Part shown: piece by piece, positions 38,377-47,275 of the stretch | How the letters are laid out: every line of letters begins with the position of its first letter | Numbering within the stretch: position 1 is the first letter of the stretch | Source: Paracoccus sp. IB05 | GTDB taxonomy: Bacteria > Pseudomonadota > Alphaproteobacteria > Rhodobacterales > Rhodobacteraceae | Direction of reading: 5' to 3' | Assembly (NCBI RefSeq): GCF_016405985.1 | Contig: NZ_JAEFCF010000013.1 | Span: 48,836 to 112,835 of the forward strand | Length of the DNA: 64,000 nucleotides | The notes under the pieces: model-generated | Databases searched by the model: none | What the model saw: the letters and a program-made list of their open reading frames with translations, nothing else | Told to the model about the DNA's origin: nothing | Program-made: the position numbers and the translations under genes

Positions 38377-39786
38377 ATGGCGCTTGCAGAAATCGGTCTG
38401 GTCGGGCTCGGGGTGATGGGCGCGGCCCTCGCTCTCAATATCGCGGAAAAGGGACATCGGATCGCGGTCTGGAACCGCAGCCATGATGTGACGCAGAAAT
38501 TTCATGCAGAGGCCGGGGATCTGGCCGCGCGTCTCACCCCGGCCGAGACGCTGGAAGATCTGGTGGCAGCGATTGCCGTGCCGCGCGCGATCATCCTGAT
38601 GGTGCCGGCGGGCGATGCGGTGGATCAGATGATCGCGGCGCTCCGGCCGTTGATGGGGCCCGATGATCTGATCATCGACGCCGGCAACGCCAATTTCCAC
38701 GATACCGAACGCCGCGCCGCCGAGGCGGTCGCGCAGGGGGTGCCCTTTATCGGCATGGGGGTCTCGGGCGGCGAAGAGGGCGCCCGTCACGGCCCGGCGA
38801 TCATGGGCGGGGGGCCGCGCGCCGCCTGGGACCGTGTCGCCCCGATCATGGAGGCGATTTCGGCGAAACATGACGGCACGCCATGCGCGACCTGGATGGG
38901 GCCGGGCGGAGCGGGGCATTTCGTGAAAACCGTCCATAACGGCATCGAATATGCCGATATGCAAATGATTGCCGAGGTTTACGGCCTCATGCGCGATGGG
39001 ATGGATATGGCCGCCCCCGGCATTGCCGCCGTGTTCGAAGCCTGGAATGAAGGCGCACTGCGCTCTTACCTGATCGAGATCTCGGGCAAGGTCGCCCGCG
39101 CGACCGATCCGGAAACCGGAAGCGCCATGCTCGACGTGATCCTCGACGCCGCCGGCCAGAAAGGCACTGGCCGCTGGACCGCGATCGAGGCGCAGCATCT
39201 CAGCGCGCCTGTCCCGGTGATCGAGGCCGCCGTGATGGCACGCAATGTCTCGGCGCGGCGTGACGAACGTCAGGCGGGCGAGGCTGTCTTCGGCGCCGGT
39301 CCGCAGCCGCTCGGGGGCGGGCTCAGCCTGAAAGACCTCGAAGGCGCACTGATCGCGGGCAAGATCCTGTGTTACGCCCAGGGCTTCACCATGCTGGACG
39401 CGGCTTCGAAAACCTGGAACTGGGGCGTGCCGCTGCCGGAATGTGCGAAAGTGTGGCGCGAAGGCTGCATCATCCGCTCGGCGATGCTTGACCAGATGGC
39501 CCAGGCCCTGAGCGAAGACCCCGGGCGCAACCTGATCCTCGCACCGGGTTTCACCGCGCTTCTGAAACAGCATCACGAAGCTCTGCGCCGCGTGGTCGCG
39601 ACCGCCGCGCTCAAGGGCCACAGCCTGCCCGCGCTTTCCGCCGGCCTCGCCTGGTTCGACCTCATGCGCACCGCGCGCGGCACCGCCAATATGCTGCAAG
39701 GCCAGCGCGACTTTTTCGGCGCCCATGGCTTTGAACGGCTCGACGGAAAACCGATCCATCACGGCCCCTGGGGCAACCATGCATAA
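38377..39786 (+). CDS. gnd: 6-phosphogluconate dehydrogenase, decarboxylating
   Basis: 469 residues. NADP-binding GLVGLGVMGAALALNIAEKG, catalytic GVSGGEEGARHGPAIMGGG, and KTVHNGIEYADMQ with the active-site Lys and Asn. CAGGAGG lies 8 nt before the ATG. Oxidises 6-phosphogluconate to ribulose 5-phosphate in the pentose phosphate pathway. Ends at the strong terminator 39791-39816. Confidence 0.95.
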   Translation: MALAEIGLVGLGVMGAALALNIAEKGHRIAVWNRSHDVTQKFHAEAGDLAARLTPAETLEDLVAAIAVPRAIILMVPAGDAVDQMIAALRPLMGPDDLIIDAGNANFHDTERRAAEAVAQGVPFIGMGVSGGEEGARHGPAIMGGGPRAAWDRVAPIMEAISAKHDGTPCATWMGPGGAGHFVKTVHNGIEYADMQMIAEVYGLMRDGMDMAAPGIAAVFEAWNEGALRSYLIEISGKVARATDPETGSAMLDVILDAAGQKGTGRWTAIEAQHLSAPVPVIEAAVMARNVSARRDERQAGEAVFGAGPQPLGGGLSLKDLEGALIAGKILCYAQGFTMLDAASKTWNWGVPLPECAKVWREGCIIRSAMLDQMAQALSEDPGRNLILAPGFTALLKQHHEALRRVVATAALKGHSLPALSAGLAWFDLMRTARGTANMLQGQRDFFGAHGFERLDGKPIHHGPWGNHA

Positions 39787-39790
39787 AACA

Positions 39791-39816
39791 AAAAGGGGCC
39801 CGGATGGGCCCCTTTT
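39791..39816. terminator. Bidirectional rho-independent terminator between gnd and serA
   Basis: 11-bp stem AAAAGGGGCCC / GGGCCCCTTTT with GGAT loop, flanked by A-run and T-run, so it can end transcription from both convergent genes. Confidence 0.9.
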
Positions 39817-39829
39817 CCTGTGACTTCCT

Positions 39830-39869
39830 CCTGATCGAAATACTCCGGGGGTGCGGGGGCTGGCCCCCG
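39830..39869 (-). repeat. Terminator-type repeat downstream of serA
   Basis: GATCGAAATACTCCGGGGG followed by the hairpin CGGGGG-CTGG-CCCCCG (39854-39869). Read on the minus strand it is a GC hairpin then GGAGTATTTCGATCAGGAGG, the same layout as near 23230 and 23440. Confidence 0.6.
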
Positions 39870-39888
39870 TCTCCCGAACCCAGCCAGA

Positions 39889-41484
39889 TCACACCACGTC
39901 AAACACCAGTGGCTTGACCTGCTGGAACATGCCCGTCGCCTCCAGCGTATCGACCACTTTCGCGTCAATCGGCCCGTCGAGATACAGAAGCGCAATGGCA
40001 TCCTCCCCCACGCTCGACCGTCCCAGCGTGAAGTTCGCGATATTGACGTTGTTCTTGCCCATGGTCATGCCGAGAAGACCGATGATCCCCGGCACGTCGT
40101 CATTGGTGGTGTAGAGCATATGCGCCCCGATCTCGGCGTCGATATTGATGCCCTTGATCTGGATGAATCGCGGCTTGCCGTCCGAGAACACTGTCCCGGC
40201 GACCGAGCGCTCGCGCTTGTCGGTCACCATCGTGACCTTGATATAGGCGTCAAACGACCCGGTCTTGTCCTGACGCGTGGTCGAGATCTGGATGCCCTTG
40301 TCCTTCGCCACGCTCGGCGCGGAGACGAGGTTCACATCCGGATTATGCGCCTTCAACACGCCCGCAATCACCGCCTGGTTCAGCGCCGGCAGGTTCATCT
40401 CCGCCACCCGGCCGTCATAGAGGATGTTCACCGCCTTCACCGGCTCATCCGTCATCTGGCCGATAAACGACCCGATATGCGAGGCAAGCCGGATCCAGGG
40501 CCCCATCACGGTGGCCTCTTCGGCGGTCACATTCGGCATGTTCAGCGCGTTCTGCACCGCACCGGTCAGCAGGTAATCCGACATCTGCTCGGCGACCTGC
40601 AGCGCGACATTCTCCTGCGCCTCGGTGGTCGAGGCCCCCAGATGCGGCGTCACAACCACATTCGGCAGGTTGAACAGCGGGCTTTCGAGTGCCGGCTCGG
40701 TTTCGAAGACGTCAAAGGCCGCGCCCGCGACATGGCCCGATTTCAACGCCTCGGCCAGCGCCGCCTCATCGACCAGACCGCCCCGCGCGCAGTTGATGAT
40801 CCTGACGCCCGGCCTGGTTTTCGCGATGGTCTCGGCGTTCAGAATGCCCCGGGTCTTGTCGGTCAGCGGCACATGCAGCGTGATGAAATCGGCCCGTGCC
40901 AGCAGCTCATCCAGCTCGACCTTGGTGACACCCAGCTGCTGTGCGCGCTCTTCCGACAGGAAGGGGTCAAAGGCCACAACCTTCATCTTCAGCCCGACCG
41001 CGCGGTCGCAGACGATGCCGCCGATATTGCCGGCCCCGATCACGCCGAGGGTCTTGTTGAACAGCTCAACCCCCATGAATTTCGACTTTTCCCATTTGCC
41101 GGCATGGGTCGAAACGCTCGCCTCCGGCAGCTGACGCGCCACCGCAAACATCATCGCAATCGCATGTTCGGCGGTCGTCACCGAGTTCCCGAACGGCGTG
41201 TTCATCACGATCACGCCCTTTTTCGACGCCGCCGGAATATCGACATTGTCGACCCCGATCCCGGCGCGGCCCACCACTTTCAGCCGGGTGGCCTGGGCCA
41301 GCAGCTTTTCGGTCACTTTGGTCGCCGAACGGATCGCCAGTCCATCATATTGACCGATGATCTCGGCCAGCTTTTCCTTGTCCTTGCCAAGCTTCGGCAG
41401 GTAATCGACCTCGACGCCACGGTCGCGGAAGATCTGGACGGCAGTTTCACTCAATTCGTCGGATACGAGGACGCGGGGGGCCAT
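39889..41484 (-). CDS. serA: D-3-phosphoglycerate dehydrogenase
   Basis: 531 residues, the long form with an intervening domain and C-terminal ACT domain (HMLYTTNDDVPGIIGLLG). NAD-binding GVIGAGNIGG, catalytic Arg in INCARGGLVDE, Glu in FDVFETEP and His in VVTPHLGAST. First step of serine synthesis. 66 bp after serC, in one operon. Confidence 0.96.
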   Translation of the reverse strand: MAPRVLVSDELSETAVQIFRDRGVEVDYLPKLGKDKEKLAEIIGQYDGLAIRSATKVTEKLLAQATRLKVVGRAGIGVDNVDIPAASKKGVIVMNTPFGNSVTTAEHAIAMMFAVARQLPEASVSTHAGKWEKSKFMGVELFNKTLGVIGAGNIGGIVCDRAVGLKMKVVAFDPFLSEERAQQLGVTKVELDELLARADFITLHVPLTDKTRGILNAETIAKTRPGVRIINCARGGLVDEAALAEALKSGHVAGAAFDVFETEPALESPLFNLPNVVVTPHLGASTTEAQENVALQVAEQMSDYLLTGAVQNALNMPNVTAEEATVMGPWIRLASHIGSFIGQMTDEPVKAVNILYDGRVAEMNLPALNQAVIAGVLKAHNPDVNLVSAPSVAKDKGIQISTTRQDKTGSFDAYIKVTMVTDKRERSVAGTVFSDGKPRFIQIKGINIDAEIGAHMLYTTNDDVPGIIGLLGMTMGKNNVNIANFTLGRSSVGEDAIALLYLDGPIDAKVVDTLEATGMFQQVKPLVFDVV

Positions 41485-41550
41485 TGCAGGGCTCCTTGAA
41501 TTTGGGGAAATTCTGGGGGGAGGGCGCGCGGACGGCGCCCCCGAACAGGC

Positions 41551-42705
41551 TCAGGCAGCGACAGCCAGCGCTGCAATCTCAGCGTTGAAGGCGTATTCAA
41601 CCCAGGGCATCAGCGCGCGCACATCGGCCTGTTCGACCGTCGCACCACACCAGATCCGCAGGCCCGGAGGCGCATCGCGATAGGCGCCGGCATCCAGCGC
41701 CACGCCTTCACCCTCCAGCCTTTTTGCAACATTTTTGGCGAAAGCGGCGCCATCGGTGATGCGCGGATCTGTGAATTTCACACATACGCTGGTGCAGGAG
41801 GCCGTTGCCGGATCCACCGCCAGATTGGCGATCCAGTCCTTGTCTGCGATGAAGCTTTTCACCTCATTCGCATTGGCTTCCGAACGACCGATCAGCCCTT
41901 TCAGCCCGCCAATTGTCTGCGCCCATTTCAGCGCGACCAGATAGTCTTCGACGCAGAGCATCGAGGGCGTGTTGATGGTCTCGCCGACAAAGATCCCTTC
42001 CGAGATTTTGCCCTTGGAGGTCAGGCGGAAAATCTTCGGCAAGGGCCAGGCCGGGGTATAGGTCTCCAGCCGTTCCACCGCGCGGGGCGAGAGGATCAGG
42101 ACGCCATGGCCACCCTCACCGCCCAGCACTTTCTGCCAGGAGAAGGTGGTCACATCCAGCTTCGCCCAGTCCATCTCCATCGCGAAAGCCGAAGATGTGG
42201 CGTCGCAGATGGTCAGGCCCTCACGGTCGGCAGGGATCACATCGGCATTGGGGAGACGCACACCGGAAGTGGTGCCATTCCAGGTGAACACCACGTCCTT
42301 ATCGAAGTCGACTTCGGCAAAATCAACGATCTCGCCATAAGGCGCCTTGCGCACAGTGGCGTCGAGTTTCAGCTGCCTGACCACATCGGTCACCCAGCCT
42401 TCGCCAAAGCTCTCCCAGGCGAGCATCTCAACGGGCCGCGCGCCAAGCAGCGACCAGAGCGCCATTTCCACAGCGCCGGTATCGGAAGCGGGGACGATCC
42501 CGATGCGGTAATCCGCAGGGACGCCAAGAATCTCACGGGTAAGGTCGATGGACTCTTTCAGCTTGGCCTTGCCTGCAGCGGCACGGTGCGAGCGGCCCAA
42601 AGGCGCATCAGCAAGCATATCGAGGGAGAAGCCGGGGATCTTCGCGCAGGGGCCCGAAGAAAAACGCGGATTGACCGGGCGCGCGGCCGGGGCGGTGAGT
42701 GCCAT
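41551..42705 (-). CDS. serC: Phosphoserine aminotransferase
   Basis: 384 residues. PLP Lys in [17 protein letters not shown]-terminal [15 protein letters not shown] is characteristic of the alphaproteobacterial form. The ATG at 42705 is preceded by AAGGA 8 nt upstream. Converts 3-phosphohydroxypyruvate to phosphoserine. Its leader is the attachment site of the element that begins at 42731. Confidence 0.96.
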   Translation of the reverse strand: MALTAPAARPVNPRFSSGPCAKIPGFSLDMLADAPLGRSHRAAAGKAKLKESIDLTREILGVPADYRIGIVPASDTGAVEMALWSLLGARPVEMLAWESFGEGWVTDVVRQLKLDATVRKAPYGEIVDFAEVDFDKDVVFTWNGTTSGVRLPNADVIPADREGLTICDATSSAFAMEMDWAKLDVTTFSWQKVLGGEGGHGVLILSPRAVERLETYTPAWPLPKIFRLTSKGKISEGIFVGETINTPSMLCVEDYLVALKWAQTIGGLKGLIGRSEANANEVKSFIADKDWIANLAVDPATASCTSVCVKFTDPRITDGAAFAKNVAKRLEGEGVALDAGAYRDAPPGLRIWCGATVEQADVRALMPWVEYAFNAEIAALAVAA

Positions 42706-42767
42706 ATCTGGTATCCTTGCAGATAAATGCCTCTCGTTGGGGAGAGGTGTCCCACCGCCGGGATTAC
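42706..42767 (-). ncRNA. serC mRNA leader (serC motif)
   Basis: On the minus strand: a possible GGTG-GGA-CACC hairpin, then stem CCTCTC / GAGAGG with loop CCCAAC, then TATCTG (42725-42720) and CAGATA (42710-42705) forming a 6-bp stem whose loop holds the AAGGA ribosome site and whose base touches the ATG. A conserved structured leader upstream of serC is known in alphaproteobacteria (Rfam serC motif; from memory). Seen here: the stems. Inferred: control of serC translation. Confidence 0.7.
42731..42767. repeat. Left attachment repeat (37 bp)
   Basis: Identical to 52256-52292 in 36 of 37 positions (A versus G at position 13). Core GGTGTCCCACCGCCGGGATT. Lies inside the serC leader. Confidence 0.9.
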
Positions 42768-42789
42768 TCGCACCCTGAAAATACTGCAA
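42761..42789 (-). promoter_or_regulatory. Possible replacement promoter for serC at the element's left end
   Basis: On the minus strand TTGCAG (42789-42784), 17-bp spacer, TAATCC (42766-42761). The TAATCC lies in the shared repeat; the -35-like part is element DNA. In the native flank (52314-52286) TTGCGT lies at the same 17-bp distance. Hexamer matches to consensus are weak. Confidence 0.4.
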
Positions 42790-42811
42790 GAAAAAAAGGA
42801 GGCTGCGTGAT

Positions 42812-42837
42812 CCTGCTTGCAGGTCAGTGCAAGCAGG
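42812..42837. repeat. Perfect 10-bp inverted repeat at the element's left end
   Basis: CCTGCTTGCA (42812-42821) and TGCAAGCAGG (42828-42837) with loop GGTCAG. Could be a terminator shielding serC from element transcription, or a recombinase/excisionase arm site. Confidence 0.7.
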
Positions 42838-42991
42838 TCCGGAACGATGCGCGAACCGCTGCGGACAAGTCGCACAAAATCCGCACAAAACGTTCCGCGC
42901 CCGTTCCTCTGGTTTCCGGGAATGCTCTCTCCTGTGAGGCTGGATTTCCTCGGGTTTCCGCCGCGCGCGCTGCAACCGGGAGGATCTCGGC

Positions 42992-43863
42992 ATGAGCCAT
43001 GTCGCTACCAACTGGGCATTCTCGCAGCGCGGCCTGAAGCCGTCTGCCAAGATCATTTTGCTTGTCCTGGCCGATTGCCACAACCCTGCCTATGGCTGCT
43101 TTCCGACGCAGGCATTTCTTGCTGATGCCTGTGAGATGAACCGCGATACCGTCAACGTGCAGCTCGCGCACCTGGAAGAGCAGGGGCTGATTCGTCGTGT
43201 TCGTTCGATTGATCCAAAGACGAAGCGCCAGCGCCCGACCCGCTACAAGCTCGGCTTCGAAGCTGATTTCGGCGGCCCGGATTGCGATACTGATGATGGC
43301 GGTGATCCGCCGCCTGCACCGCCCGGACACACAACCTGCGCGCCTCAAAATTCCGTGTCGGAAAAACCGACACAGACCCGAAAAGCCGTGTCGGAATTTC
43401 CGACACTAACCTTGTAAAGGAACCAGTAAGGGAACCTTGTGTCGGCGGCGATGCCGCACACACGCCGGATGGCTTCGAGAAGTTCTGGAAGGCTCACCCG
43501 AGGCAGAGGGATCGGAAGAGGGCTGAGAAGCTGTTCGCTCAGGCGGTAGGCGCTGGCAACCATCCTGACGTGATCGCGCAGGCAGCAGAGCGCTATCGGG
43601 CAGAGAACGCAGGGAACAAGGCTCAGTATGTGGCCTATGCGGATAACTGGCTCGATCAGCGCCGCTGGGAGGACTACAAGGCAGATACCCCAGTGGCCGC
43701 GCGCTCGGACGCCGTGCGCGATGCGGCGGCGTTCTGGGCCAAGAAGGTGAAGGCTGGGGCCTATATCCCTCCGACCGGGATCAGCGCCGAAGTGGCGGCT
43801 TGCATGATCCGGGGTGGATTGGTGCATGAGCAGGACCTTTTGCGCGCCGGGCTGCGGATCTGA
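42992..43863 (+). pseudogene. Phage-type helix-turn-helix replication protein, split by a frameshift
   Basis: The first frame (42992-43417, 141 aa) starts [21 protein letters not shown] with an HTH_36-like winged helix (PTQAFLADACEMNRDTVNVQL). The adjacent frame is open without a stop from before 43400 to 43863 and reads SDTNLVKEPVREP, GFEKFWKAHPRQRDRKRAEKLF, YADNWLDQRRWEDY: the C-terminal half expected in this family. Moving between them needs a -1 shift near 43380-43405, where two 19-bp hairpins occur. Either an inactivating 1-base deletion, programmed frameshifting, or a sequencing error. Confidence 0.7.
43355..43406 (+). repeat. Two tandem hairpins with identical GTGTCGG/CCGACAC stems
   Basis: GTGTCGG-AAAAA-CCGACAC (43355-43373) and GTGTCGGAATTTCCGACAC (43388-43406), 33 bp apart, at the frameshift zone of the HTH gene. 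In protein they encode repeated VSExPT. Confidence 0.8.
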
Positions 43864-43982
43864 TGGCGCGGGTCCTTCCTGGATGGGGTTCGCACGCGGG
43901 TAATTCGCACCCCGATCCGGGGGCGTTATCGCCGGAAGTTCAGATCAGAAAAGTAGTGGTTGTTGTTGGGGTTCGGCGTGGC

Positions 43983-45122
43983 TCAATCAAGGAACAGCGA
44001 AACGTAGGGGTCATAGCGGAAGATCCGGTTACGCTTGTTCCCGGTTGTCTCGACGATCAACCCCAGCCCTTCCAGTTTTTCAGTCAGGGTATTTGCCGCC
44101 TGCGATGACACCTGGAGCAGCTTTTGCACCGTTGCCACCTTGAAATAGGGTCGATTATACATTGTCTCCAACAGTTTCAGGCCGTTGCCCGCGCCCTTTC
44201 CCAGCGTCTGTATGATCGCCTGGCGGTGGCTCTCACGCATCTGGACGATCTTGCGGGCTGTTGTGCTGGCTTCGTTCGCCACCTCGCCTACGCCGCGCAG
44301 AAAGAACTTCAGCCAAGGCTCCCATGCACCCTCGTCGCGCACCGCCTGCAACAGATCGTAATACCTCATCCTGTTCTGCTTGAGGTAATGCGACAGATAG
44401 AGCACGGGCTTCGTCAGCACCTCCTGCTCACACAGGCAGAACGTGATCAGAAGACGCCCCATGCGCCCATTGCCGTCAAGAAACGGGTGCAGGGTCTCGA
44501 AATGGGCATGTATCAGGCCCAGCCGGATCAGCAGTGGCAGATCATCATTTGCGTGAAGATACCGTTCGAACTCGGACAGTAGTCCCGGCAGCTCGGACGG
44601 TGGCGGTGGCACGAAGGTTGCCGAGTTGAGAGACACGCCTGCGGACCCGATCCAGTTCTGGGTGCGACGAAACTCCCCGGGTGTGGCATGTTGGCCCCTT
44701 ACCCCGTCCATAAGATGGGCATGGATTTCGCGGATCAGCCGAAGCGACATCGGCAGTTCTTTCAGCCGTTCCAGGCCGTAATTCACCGCCTCGACATAGT
44801 TCAGGATCTCGGATGTGTCGTCAGGCCGGAGCGGATCAAAGATCTGGGCCTCGACCTCCAGCACATCGCCCAGCGAGGCTTGGGTGCCTTCGATCTGCGA
44901 CGAGAGCACGGCTTCCTTGCGGACATACATGAAGACGAACAATTCGGGGTTCGGCAGTGCTTCTATGGAGCCATCCAGCCGACCGACGGCCCGATCAGCC
45001 TTTGACAGCAGTGTGCGCAGCTCGTCATCAAACTCGACCGGCGGGGACGGGGGAAGGTTTTTGGGTATGAAGGCTTTGTAGCCTTCAAGCTGCTGAACGT
45101 ATGTGCCGCTTCTGCCGACCAT
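43983..45122 (-). CDS. Fic family protein (putative AMP-transferase)
   Basis: 379 residues. Fic catalytic motif HPFLDGNGRMGR near residue 217; the N-terminal inhibitory helix SSQIEGTQ (S/TxxxE(G/N)) is in the same chain, making it a self-inhibited class II Fic. C-terminal winged-helix region (VQKLLQVSSQAANTLTEKLEGLG). Transfers AMP or another nucleotide to target hydroxyl groups. Only large minus-strand cargo gene here; lower-GC surroundings. Target unknown. Confidence 0.92.
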   Translation of the reverse strand: MVGRSGTYVQQLEGYKAFIPKNLPPSPPVEFDDELRTLLSKADRAVGRLDGSIEALPNPELFVFMYVRKEAVLSSQIEGTQASLGDVLEVEAQIFDPLRPDDTSEILNYVEAVNYGLERLKELPMSLRLIREIHAHLMDGVRGQHATPGEFRRTQNWIGSAGVSLNSATFVPPPPSELPGLLSEFERYLHANDDLPLLIRLGLIHAHFETLHPFLDGNGRMGRLLITFCLCEQEVLTKPVLYLSHYLKQNRMRYYDLLQAVRDEGAWEPWLKFFLRGVGEVANEASTTARKIVQMRESHRQAIIQTLGKGAGNGLKLLETMYNRPYFKVATVQKLLQVSSQAANTLTEKLEGLGLIVETTGNKRNRIFRYDPYVSLFLD

Positions 45123-45170
45123 TCTCGTGCACCGATTTTGGTGGAAAATTCCACAATCAAGGAAACGCAC

Positions 45171-45561
45171 TTATGCACTGCGAATGCGCTGCATAGTCAA
45201 GCAGCAATTGATTATGGATCAACTGCTCCGCCCATGTGTAACTATGCTTGAGTTGCGGTTCACGGCAGTGAAATCGTCTTGGGCGCACTCCGGGAAGCGC
45301 CTCTGGGCACGAAATTGCCCTGCAGTCGCCGGGCCGAATGTGACCGTGGCTACGCTGAGGCCGGGCTGACCGCTTCGGTCCCCCGCTATTACTGGCTGCG
45401 CGCCCGCGACAGCCTTGGCAATGCTTCGGCCTGGTCGGCCGTCGCCACCGCAACCACCACCTGACCGATGGGGGGAATAACTGGCCTCTTAGCCACTGTG
45501 TACCACACAAGCTTTACTGGCCAGCCGATCCTTTCTGCGGCATCTTGCGCGGCTGAAGAGA
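45171..45561. other. Degraded region with a phage tail-protein scrap
   Basis: 390 bp between two minus-strand genes. Apart from the tail fragment at 45366-45464 I see no gene. The AT-rich upstream part should hold the Fic gene promoter. Confidence 0.5.
45366..45464 (+). pseudogene. C-terminal fragment of a phage tail tip / host-specificity (gpJ-like) protein
   Basis: The frame reads GLTASVPRYYWLRARDSLGN followed by an ASAWSAVATATTT end, typical of the last FN3-like repeat of tail tip proteins. Only about 33 residues remain; the preceding sequence in this frame is unrelated. Confidence 0.6.
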
Positions 45562-46305
45562 TCACTCAGCTATCTTCTGGGGCGAGAAACCCATTTTCAG
45601 AGGCTCGACAGGCGGGAGTTCATTGCGGTTATCAGCAAAGCGTCTTTGGCGTCTTTCCCGAATGTGGTTCGCGATGCGGTATCCGTCTTGAAGGAAGCTA
45701 AAATCGGCATGCCGCGTGTCACCGTGAATTGTGCCGTAACTGACCTTGCCCTTCGCCACGAGAATGCAGCGAAGGGACTCGTCAGTGTCATTTCGTGCCG
45801 CCCAGTGGATAAGTTCTGCCCCTTCCGCTTGCGTGAATGCGAGTGTTTTGGGATGCCCGGGGAAGACACTCTGCCACGTAGCCTCGTCTGACATCGAAAC
45901 TGTCATGTGATCATCATAGCCATCTTCGCGATATTTGCGGACAAAGGCAGATCCTGACACCTTGAACCAGGTTGCAGGGGTCGCACCGAAGTTCTCGACG
46001 CTCAATCGCAGGTAAAACCCCTCATTGTCTCCATTGGCTGTGGGTGTCCTCATCTTTCCAGCGTAGGCGATGTCACAGCCAGAGGCCTCCACATAGGCCC
46101 GCGTCTGATCCCGGCCTGCTGCCATCGCGACTTGAACGGCTCGGCGGCTGAACCATAAGGAGATAAGAACCCCAACAGACCCAATTGCCGAAACGATTGT
46201 CATGACCCTCGCCCAGAGCACCATAGATTCCTGGGCTTGGAGGTCGCGCCGTACAAAGTTGAATTCAATCAGGTTTTTATAAAAATCATGAAGCTGGTCT
46301 ATCAT
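45562..46305 (-). CDS. Hypothetical protein with one membrane segment
   Basis: 247 residues. A single hydrophobic helix near 30-52 (VMTIVSAIGSVGVLISLWF), then a soluble domain (YVEASGCDIAYAG, LRLSVENFGATPATWFKVSG), resembling membrane-anchored proteins often found as cargo on mobile elements. Lower GC than the chromosome. Family not identified. Confidence 0.7.
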   Translation of the reverse strand: MIDQLHDFYKNLIEFNFVRRDLQAQESMVLWARVMTIVSAIGSVGVLISLWFSRRAVQVAMAAGRDQTRAYVEASGCDIAYAGKMRTPTANGDNEGFYLRLSVENFGATPATWFKVSGSAFVRKYREDGYDDHMTVSMSDEATWQSVFPGHPKTLAFTQAEGAELIHWAARNDTDESLRCILVAKGKVSYGTIHGDTRHADFSFLQDGYRIANHIRERRQRRFADNRNELPPVEPLKMGFSPQKIAE

Positions 46306-46657
46306 TTGTTTTGCTGCGCATGGCCTACAGTATTCGTGCCTGTTTCGCTCAGTTCAGGCCGGGATCGGGTCAGGTTCTTCGATGGTCTTCCAGGCGACGC
46401 CTTGCGTGCTGTCTGGCTGTGTTCCATCCCCTTACTGCCCTCCGCCCTGCTCTGGCCGCTCATGAATACGACGCTGTCTATTCGGCTGGAATGGTAGCCT
46501 GTGGCACAGGTTTATCACAAGCGCCCAGACCATGCTGGTGTGTAACACTGGCAGGAAATGTAAATTGTCTTCGTTACACTCAGAAAATAGCCGAAATATT
46601 TAGGCGCATCAGTCTGTTATCCCTGAAAATGCGCGCGTTACACTTCGGTACGGGTTT
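46306..46657. other. AT-richer noncoding region with repeated GTTACAC motifs
   Basis: 352 bp upstream of the 45562-46305 gene. TGTAACACTGG near 46539, CGTTACACTC near 46572 and CGTTACACTT near 46636 repeat one motif in both orientations. Open frames here give no recognisable protein. Confidence 0.45.
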
Positions 46658-47020
46658 TCAGGGCTTGTTGACCGGTGGCGGGCGGTACCGGTCAACCACG
46701 ATCATCACGCGCGAACCTTGCTCACCCGGCAGCTTTTCGAAGCCGATCACGTTCCGGTCGCGGAACTGCATTGCCCAGGTATTCGCTTCGGCCAGGCGCT
46801 GATCGAGTTCGGCCTCGCTCTCGGCGGCGTGGATGTGATCGATCCACTTCCCGGCATCCCCCATGACATTCCGCACCGGGAATTTCTCTTCCAGCAGGGC
46901 GAGGACCTCGGAGTTCATCGACCTGTTGTTGGCCTCTGCCGCAGCCTTGATCCGCTCGCGCATCCCATCGGGAAGGCGAAGAATGAATTTGTCCTGAGTC
47001 TGCGGCTTTCTTTCAGTCAT
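46658..47020 (-). CDS. Arc family (ribbon-helix-helix) DNA-binding protein
   Basis: 120 residues. N-terminal RHH: QDKFILRLPDGMRERIKAAA, then NNRSMNSEVLALLEEKF, the Arc/MetJ pattern. The ATG at 47020 (MTERKPQ) lies directly beside the operator array. The C-terminal half (residues 60-120) is not assigned. Divergent from a second RHH gene at 47106. Confidence 0.88.
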   Translation of the reverse strand: MTERKPQTQDKFILRLPDGMRERIKAAAEANNRSMNSEVLALLEEKFPVRNVMGDAGKWIDHIHAAESEAELDQRLAEANTWAMQFRDRNVIGFEKLPGEQGSRVMIVVDRYRPPPVNKP

Positions 47021-47021
47021 G

Positions 47022-47073
47022 ATGGCATACAGCCATAATTTGAGATTGACACAATGATGGCTGTGAGCCATCA
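47022..47073. promoter_or_regulatory. Operator/promoter region between two RHH genes
   Basis: ATGGC-ATACA-GCCAT (47022-47036) and the perfect palindrome TGATGGCTGTGAGCCATCA (47055-47073); a further lone GAGCCAT lies near 47084. TTGACA at 47046-47051 is a consensus -35 facing right, so the second operator lies in its spacer. Fits mutual or autoregulation by Arc-type repressors, as in Mnt/Arc switches. Confidence 0.75.
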
Positions 47074-47105
47074 ATAATATCATTGAGCCATATTTGGGCA
47101 AGAGT

Positions 47106-47261
47106 ATGACCGACCGGAAACCGATGCAGCTCCGCCTGCCGTCCGATCTGAAGGCTTGGCTTCAGGCCGAGGCGCAAAAGAACGGCGCTAGCCAAAATTC
47201 AGAGGTTATCAGAGCGCTGCGCGCCGCGATGGCGCGATCCGAACTTCAATCGACCACCTGA
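47106..47261 (+). CDS. Small Arc-type ribbon-helix-helix protein (51 aa)
   Basis: 51 residues: MTDRKPMQLRLPSDLKAWLQ then AEAQKNGASQNSEVIRALRA, a whole minimal RHH domain. Its start parallels the divergent RHH protein (MTERKPQ versus MTDRKPM). The ribosome site is weak (CAAGAG). Probably a repressor acting at the shared operator. Confidence 0.8.
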   Translation: MTDRKPMQLRLPSDLKAWLQAEAQKNGASQNSEVIRALRAAMARSELQSTT

Positions 47262-47275
47262 CAAAGGATGAAAAT

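Noticed and set aside
46311..46802. 163-codon plus-strand frame upstream of and over the RHH gene
   Set aside because: No family resemblance and opposite to a well-supported RHH gene.
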